Made by a program: the position numbers and the translations under genes. Shown here piece after piece: positions 28,401 through 33,683 of a DNA stretch of 33,683 nucleotides. Origin of the DNA: Pseudozyma flocculosa PF-1. Lineage: Eukaryota > Basidiomycota > Ustilaginomycetes > Ustilaginales > Ustilaginaceae. The stretch covers positions 481,698 to 515,380 of the forward strand of contig NW_006920888.1 in NCBI RefSeq assembly GCF_000417875.1, in the 5' to 3' direction. Numbering within the stretch: position 1 is the first letter of the stretch; the number at the start of each line of letters is the position of its first letter. The notes beneath the pieces are model-generated. The model saw nothing but the letters and a program-made list of their open reading frames with translations. It had not been told where the DNA came from and did not search any database.

Positions 28401-28861
28401 GCGAGGGCGGCGCCATGTCGCCTACCGAGCAGCGGACGCAGTTCGGCGGCGACGCCAGGCGCGCGGCCAACGCGTCCGACGCCTCGGCCGATGGCGCGGG
28501 CGCGGGTGGCGGCGGCCCCGCAGTCTCGTCGGCGACGACGACGGCGACGGCGAGCGCGGGCCAGGCGGCGACGCAGCGGCGCAACCGGACCCACTCGCTT
28601 TCGGACGACGTGCACGTCGAGCAGCTCAAGGCGGCGGGCCCCAAGGCTCGCAGCGTGCCCTTTTCGGCGGCGTCGCAGGCGCTCGAGATGCAGGCGGCCA
28701 CCCACGGAGGCATGCAGGCGGCGGGGGCGAGGCCGGCGCTGGCGCAGATGAAGTCGGCCGAGATCACGCCGCCCGCCACGCCGGCGGCCACGGACCTGTC
28801 GATGGTACCCGTCGAGGCCGAGGCAGCAGGAGGAGAGCAGCAGCAGCAGCAGCAGCAGTAG
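25446..28861 (+). CDS. Glycerol-3-phosphate/dihydroxyacetone-phosphate acyltransferase (SCT1/GPT2 family)
   Basis: The model joins 25446-26045 and 26159-28861 (intron 113 nt, GTGCGT...CAG), giving 1,100 residues. The enzyme acylates glycerol-3-phosphate at the ER, the first step of phospholipid and triacylglycerol synthesis. Seen: a Ser/Ala/Pro-rich N-terminus; FRNLM-like helices (LMASNIAFDIALLFWRIIINLFFREIRPR); motif I HX4D (H221, D226) in HHNQFLDPLLLA; IPVARA (motif II region); motif III FPEGGSHDRTDLLPLKAGV (409-427); motif IV RIVPVGMSYFHPHKFRSRAV; then C-terminal membrane helices (YRLGLLGFWGGLALPGAVL; VLVSLGVAPVLYSFYAGLA; LLMPLYALTVLPTMSYSAL). A Gly-rich low-complexity insert (about 348-380) lies between motifs II and III. 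The tail (about 640-1100) is acidic, Ser/Arg-rich and ends in seven Gln. It is longer than yeast Sct1 (759 aa). The ATG has an ATGCC context. Confidence 0.93.
28838..28858 (+). repeat. (CAG)7, polyglutamine at GPAT C-terminus
   Basis: Seven CAG codons immediately precede the GPAT stop codon. Confidence 0.9.
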
Positions 28862-29232
28862 GCAATCGAGGATGGCCTACCTGCCCGGCCTCTGCTGCAG
28901 GAGGCGAAGATCGATCCACTCGGCGCCGACGTCGACGTCGATGCTCGTTGGCCGGTCACTATGTCGCTTTCGCCGTGTCGAAGCCGGTGCGAGCGGCCGG
29001 CCTTGCCTGACCCGAGGATCCGCACGTGCAGCCGAGGGACTCGAGATCGACGCACGGATCGACAAGCGGCCGCTTCCCCCACCATCGTATCTCTTTCTCT
29101 TTTCTTCGGCATTGGCCCAGACGAGGCAGCAAGCGAAACGGGTGTCCCTGGACAATGGCATGGTGGTGTGCGTGGCGCGGTGGGCCCAGCGTCCAGGAGA
29201 GCGTGTGAGCGATGGGGGCAACGTCGCAGGCA

Positions 29233-29264
<32 letters not shown>

Positions 29265-29295
29265 AGACGACGACGAAGACGACGACGAAGACGAC
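29233..29295 (+). repeat. GAC/GAA triplet array with 12-nt higher-order period
   Basis: Ten GAC units are followed by GAA, three GAC, GAA, three GAC, GAA and two GAC: 21 triplets in all. It lies about 370 nt after the GPAT stop codon. Confidence 0.9.
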
Positions 29296-29542
29296 GGGAC
29301 CGAGCGAGGGCCGAGAAGAGTGAGTGCATGCAGATGGATGCGCGCCCTGGCCCCGCCCGACGCGACCCTGTCCACCGAGTGACGTCAGGATCCCTGGCGT
29401 AAAGTGCCGCGCCGTGCCGTGCCGGCCACTCTGGCGTGGGGAGAAGATGGCTGGCTATGGATTTCGCCCCGACGACCGAAAATAACCTGGCCCGAGCTGC
29501 GCCGCGCTGCCCTGCTGGCCCGTTCTTTCCGAAGGAAGCGTC

Positions 29543-29567
29543 CTCGCCCCTCGCCCCTCGCCCCTCG
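29543..29567 (+). repeat. CTCGCCC heptamer run (3.6 copies)
   Basis: Three perfect CTCGCCC units and a four-base partial fourth in non-coding DNA. Confidence 0.8.
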
Positions 29568-29733
29568 ACCTGGCCCTTCGAGATCCATTGCGATGCGGCC
29601 GTCCCTCCATCCATCCATCTGTCGATCTCCATCCGGCCTGCCTATTACGGCAGCGAGGGGTGCGCCAAACACAGAGAGAGGGGCCAAGGTGGGGGAACAA
29701 TTGCCGGCGACGGATCGACGTTGCGGGAGCAGA

Positions 29734-29775
29734 TTGCCGCTTGCCGCTTGCCGCTTGCCGCTTGCTGCTTGCTGC
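29734..29775 (+). repeat. TTGCCGC/TTGCTGC heptamer array (6 copies)
   Basis: Four TTGCCGC units are followed by two TTGCTGC units without interruption. Confidence 0.9.
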
Positions 29776-29805
29776 CTTGCTCCAGGTAGCCTCTACCTTG
29801 TGCGG

Positions 29806-29830
29806 ATCCCAACAACGACGTCGTTGGGAT
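29806..29830. repeat. Palindrome centred on GACGTC
   Basis: The 12-nt perfect palindrome AACGACGTCGTT (29814-29825) is flanked by ATCCC and GGGAT arms, with three unpaired bases (AAC) on the left. Confidence 0.8.
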
Positions 29831-31073
29831 GGATGGTCGCCGGGGGGCTAGGCTTGCCTCGTTTGAAAGAGGGAGCGGCGTGCGGTCGAGCCGCGGACGT
29901 GGTCGAGCAGACGAGGTCGACAAGGCAGGGGGGCGGCCATGCACGGCAACTTTTTGCCGGATTCTGCGCGTGCCCCTGCCAAGAGGTGGCCTGCTTGGGC
30001 TTGCTTGCTTAGCCTCTGCTTTCGCCGCGGAAGTCGGTCTGGCGCTGGCCGGCCTGCCTTGCCTGCCGCGTTGGTCGAAATCTTGAATGCGGCTCAGAGA
30101 TGGGATGGATGGACGGCATTTTCCAATCGGGCCGGCTTTCTTTGGTCAGGCAGGCAGGCAGGCCGGCAGGCCAGCAGCCCGCCCCGACCGACCATCATCT
30201 GCCTCTTCCGGCGGCGACTCTGCTGGCTTGGCTTGCTGCTTCTGCGTTTTGGGCGCTCGTCATCGTCCCCTTCCGGCTTGGCCGCTTGGCTCGCACTCCT
30301 CCTCGTCGCTCCCGACCTCCATCCGCGTCGTCGTGGCCCGCACAACCGCCCTCCCGCCCCACATCCACCGATTCATACTCTCTCGCTCGTTTCCATACCG
30401 CGCGTGATCACGTCGTCCCGCCACACTACTACCACTGCGGGAGTCGCTCCCTTCGTCGTCGTCGTCGTCGCCGTCGTCATCATCATCGTCGCAGGACAAG
30501 TCGCCCGCTGGATCCTCAAGCCCCACCTCGCCCACATCTTCTAGGTCCTCGCGTCCGCCCCTTGACCCCGACCACGGCCCGCCTCGTTCATTCGCAGCAC
30601 CCGCGCTACCCACACACATGCACACACACACGTCTTGATCGCGTACCACTAGCCTGGCTATATCGCCATCAACCGCGAGAGCCACGCGCCCTAACTGTAT
30701 CTGCTAGGACCCTCCGTCCATCGTCCTCCCAGCGCGCCGCCTCTTATCGCAGCATTCTCTGACCCCCGCCAACCGATTCACACAAGGAGCCGCCTGCTGC
30801 CGACACGCCTCGCATCCGGCGGAACACCTCCCCTTACCTGCACAACCCATAGACGCTCCATCTTGTGTTCGCGCCGCCGACGACTCGCATTCGCACCTGC
30901 TCGGGGCCTCGACACGCCATTGTCCACTGCTGCCGACCCGTCTCTGCGCCGTGCCCTCTTCGCCCGGCCTGCCAAGGTCCTTGAACCAGCAGCCCTGCGC
31001 ACCATCGACCATCGCAACGTCGTCGTCCACACCACTTCCCCGCCGGCGACCTCTTGATCCTCGCGCGCCCCCC

Positions 31074-33683
31074 ATGGCGTCGGCTGCCAACGGCCGGTCG
31101 CCCACGACCTTGAACGGCCCGTCCTCATCCTCCTTTCAGGGCCTCTCCCATACCATGGCCGCCGCCGCCGCATCAGCGGCAGCATCAAACACCGCGACCG
31201 CCATGCCCAACTCGCCCGCCAGCCACATCTCGACCGCCTCGATCAACACGGTGGCTGCCGCCTCGTCGCTGCGCCGCGCCTTTCTCGACGAGTCGGCCCT
31301 CTCGCCGCCCGAGTTTGTTGTGTACACGGCCAGCTTTGCCAGCATCAAGCCTGCCGCCTCCGGGCAGCCCGGCCTGGTCGATGAGGCCGACGGCCTGCGC
31401 TACCTGCGCGACGAGTGTGGCCTCAACCTCGAAGATGAGCTAGAGGTGAATACCAACGTTGCCTGGCAGCGGCGAGCGTCGAAGCCCCAGCTCTCGCGGT
31501 CGGGCGCTCTCGCACAAAAGACTGAAACGCCGCTGACCCGAACTCATACCCCTCTCTCTCTCGCTCTCGCTCTCGCTCTTGCAACGCCGCGCTGCTGCCA
31601 CAGATCCTTTCGCTCTTTGAGAGGACGCCGCGTGGGCTGGCATCGGGCCACTTCTTCGCCATGCTCCGCCTCGTCTCGTGGGCGCAGCAGGGCAGGACCG
31701 CCACCAAGGAGCTCCTCTTTACCCAGACCTCGCCGGCCCGCATCAGCCACAGCAAGCAGCGCAGCGAGCGGCCAGCGCTCATCACGACGCCCCAGAGCGC
31801 CCACGCCGCCACCTTTGGCAGCCCGCAGTCTTTCCAGGCATCGCCCGCGCCACGCAGCCAGACGGCGGCTCCGGCCGCTGCCATTGGCAGTGGTACGCCA
31901 TTGACTTCGGCAACATTGCTGAAACCGCAGCAGCAGCAGCAGCAGCAGCAGCAGCGGCAACCGCAGCAAGCTGAGCAACCGCAGCAGGCGCCACCGCCGC
32001 CCAAGCCGGAGACGAAGCCCTTGCTGACGCCAGTTCGCGAAGAGGTGCCGTCCGCCTCGGCGACGCCGGCGTTGGCGGCCAAGCCGACTGCGCAAGAGTC
32101 GTCTGCCAACGCCGTGGCCTCCGTGGCTGCCCCTGCCATCCCATCGATGCCTCCCGCCGTGCCTGCCAAGCCGTCGCTGCCCGTCCTGGTGGCGCCCAAG
32201 CCGAAACATGCCGCGCCCCACATCCACTACGACAGCATTGCGTCGCGTCAGCAGCATCATCATCATCAGCATTCGACCAAGTCTGGCGCCGCCCCCGCAC
32301 CACCGGTACCATCCGCCAGCGCCAATCCGTTCCGCGACAGTGCAGCCGTTCCCGGCTTTGCCTCGTCGTCGCCGGTGGCAGCGCAGCCGCTGCGTGGGTT
32401 CGATCCGGCCCCCAACCCGTTCAAGCAGAGCAAGCCGCGGCTCGTCAAGCCCACGCCCGTGCGCGCGTCTTCGCCCGCTTCCAACCCCTTCCGCAACGGC
32501 ACGCCCTCGGCGGCCCAGCATGGCGTTTTCCCGCCGCGGCTCGTGGTCGACACGTCGGCAGTCGCGGGTGGAGGAGCCGACGACGGCGCGTCATCGCAGG
32601 CGAGCTCGTCGCGCTCGAAGCGACTCGACCGACTCATGGGATCGCCGCCCCTGCCGCCGCGGCCCGCGCTCAATCCGCCGCCGCTGCCTCCACGCCACAT
32701 CAGCCCGCTCATCCAGGCGGGACTCAACGCTAGCAGCGAAGTGCGCAAGGCAAAGCAGGCGCTGCCGCCCAAGACCTTCACAGTGCTGCAGAGCTCCAGC
32801 TCGCGACATCCGGTCTCGGAGAAGCCGCGCTTGCTCAACGGCCAGACGGCGCCACCAGAGGTCCTGCCGCCGCCACAGCACCACGCCAAGCGGAGGTCGG
32901 TCTCGGGCAGCAAGGCGTTCGCCGCCGCCGGCACGGGAGGCGGGACGACCACCGATGGAGGCGGAGCGGGCGGCGCAGAGTCGCGCAAGGCGATCAGCGA
33001 CGTCCAGTCGGTCCACCGCCGCGGCTCGGGCTCGACGCTCGAGGCCGGTCGGGCCACCGACGGCCACAGAGGGTCCGAGCTGAGCCGATTCGATGGCGAG
33101 GGCGCGGCAGGGGGCTCAATCGCGGCGCCCGTGGCAGTGGCGTCCAACGGCAAACGGATCCCGCCCACCGTGGCGCCGAAGCCTTCCTATCCGTACAGCA
33201 AGGCGGGCGATGCCGACCACGGTTCGTCGAGCATACGGGCCAAGAGCAGCCTGCCGAACTGGCTCAAGGAGCAGGAGGCGCTGCAGCGAGAGGCGCTCGA
33301 GTCGGGCGAGGAGCCGCCGGCGCCGCCACCGATTCAGCCGACCGAAGGCGGCGTGCGTGCCCGCACCGTCATCGACGCGCTCGACGACGAGGCTGAGGCC
33401 ATGGACGGCGACAACGACGGGCGACCCGGCAGCAACCTGAACCCTTTTTTGACCAGGCCCCGCTTCCGCACCCAGGATCCAGGGTCGGTAGCGGGGCGGG
33501 CAAGCCAAATGGACCAGCAGGCGGCGGCAGCAGCCGCAGCAGCTGAGGGCAACGCACCGGGCGCCGGCGGCGGTGGCAGCGAAGGTGACGGTGACACCGC
33601 AGAGGGTACGCAACGGGCGGACGTGGGCAGGCCGCGTGGGCCGCAGCAAGACATTGGGCGCCCCGAGACTGCCAAGGCACACG
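31074..33683 (+). CDS. EH-domain-like, NPF- and proline-rich protein (3' end beyond window)
   Basis: The model joins 31074-31445 and 31604-33683 (intron 158 nt, GTGAAT...CACAG, phase 0). The frame stays open to the right edge, so 817 residues are visible and the protein is incomplete. After an Ala/Ser-rich start, residues about 75-165 resemble an EH domain: LSPPEFVVYTASFASI, GLVDEADGLRYL, ILSLFERTPRGLASGHFFAM, LRLVSWAQQGR. The rest is low complexity: nine Gln (31928-31954), Pro-rich segments of SH3-ligand type (PPLPPRP, PPLPPRH), and four NPF tripeptides at residues 365, 395, 418 and 737. EH domains bind NPF motifs and act in endocytosis and actin patch assembly, so I infer an endocytic scaffold or adaptor, like fungal Ucp8/Ede1-type proteins. 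The EH call is by eye; calcium-binding residues are not preserved. The start is in a CCCCCATGG context. Confidence 0.8.
31928..31954 (+). repeat. (CAG)9 polyglutamine tract in the EH-like gene
   Basis: Nine in-frame CAG codons encode Gln, followed by further Gln/Pro-rich sequence. Confidence 0.9.

Larger units (their letters stand above)
28862..31073. other. Largest intergenic stretch (2.2 kb): GPAT 3' end and EH-like gene promoter
   Basis: I support no gene in 2,212 nt. Repeats include a GAC/GAA triplet array (29233-29295), a CCCTCGC heptamer run (29543-29567), a TTGCCGC heptamer array (29734-29775), a palindrome (29806-29830), GGCA runs near 30147-30176 and a GTC/ATC run near 30451-30495. 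The GTC/ATC run makes one open frame look hydrophobic, but that frame has no other sign of coding. CA-rich and pyrimidine-rich sequence near 30600-31070 is probably the promoter and leader of the next gene. Confidence 0.5.

Noticed and set aside
30085..30544. Possible small membrane protein with a poly-Val/Ile stretch
   Set aside because: The hydrophobic run is encoded by a GTC/ATC triplet repeat, and the rest of the frame is Arg/Pro/Ser-rich without structure.

Overview
The window is nuclear DNA from a GC-rich filamentous or yeast-like fungus, most likely a basidiomycete. A smut relative (Ustilaginomycotina) is my best guess; the guess rests on GC content, intron style and protein flavour and was not tested. 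Genes are closely packed, have short spliceosomal introns (90-158 nt in my models, nearly all starting GTG), and are conserved eukaryotic housekeeping genes. I see no transposon, phage, plasmid, CRISPR, tRNA or rRNA.

I support fifteen protein genes. In order: (1) a serine-rich coiled-coil protein, + strand; (2) a secreted CREG-like FMN-barrel protein, +; (3) the ubiquitin-like modifier URM1, +; (4) the small H/ACA snoRNP protein NOP10, -, visible only after splicing; (5) the p24 cargo receptor ERV25, +; (6) an Ariadne-type RBR ubiquitin ligase, +; (7) a CTR copper transporter, +; (8) a peroxisomal-type enoyl-CoA hydratase/isomerase ending in SKL, -; (9) an unrecognised 542-residue protein, +; (10) a J-domain protein, -; (11) the Ran-binding protein MOG1, -; (12) sterol 24-C-methyltransferase ERG6, +, with a 12-nt microexon; (13) dihydrofolate reductase, -; (14) a glycerol-3-phosphate acyltransferase (SCT1/GPT2 family), +; (15) an EH-like, NPF-rich protein, +, running off the right edge.

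Divergent pairs share promoter regions: NOP10/ERV25 (0.6 kb), isomerase/unknown protein (0.5 kb), MOG1/ERG6 (1.1 kb) and DHFR/GPAT (1.5 kb). Convergent pairs are URM1/NOP10, CTR/isomerase, unknown protein/J-protein and ERG6/DHFR (161 nt apart). The genes do not form one pathway. Two lipid enzymes (ERG6, GPAT) and three trafficking-related genes (ERV25, J-protein, EH-like protein) lie near each other, as is usual in fungal genomes.

The intergenic DNA carries many different short tandem arrays (4-, 5-, 7-, 8- and 14-nt units, mostly about four copies), two long imperfect palindromes and an exact 21-nt sequence shared by two promoter regions. I found no convincing new biological system. The most checkable oddities are the ERG6 microexon, the near-uniform GTG splice donors, an in-frame stop-free intron in the RBR ligase, the NPF-rich EH-like protein, and the unrecognised gene at 14.0-15.7 kb.
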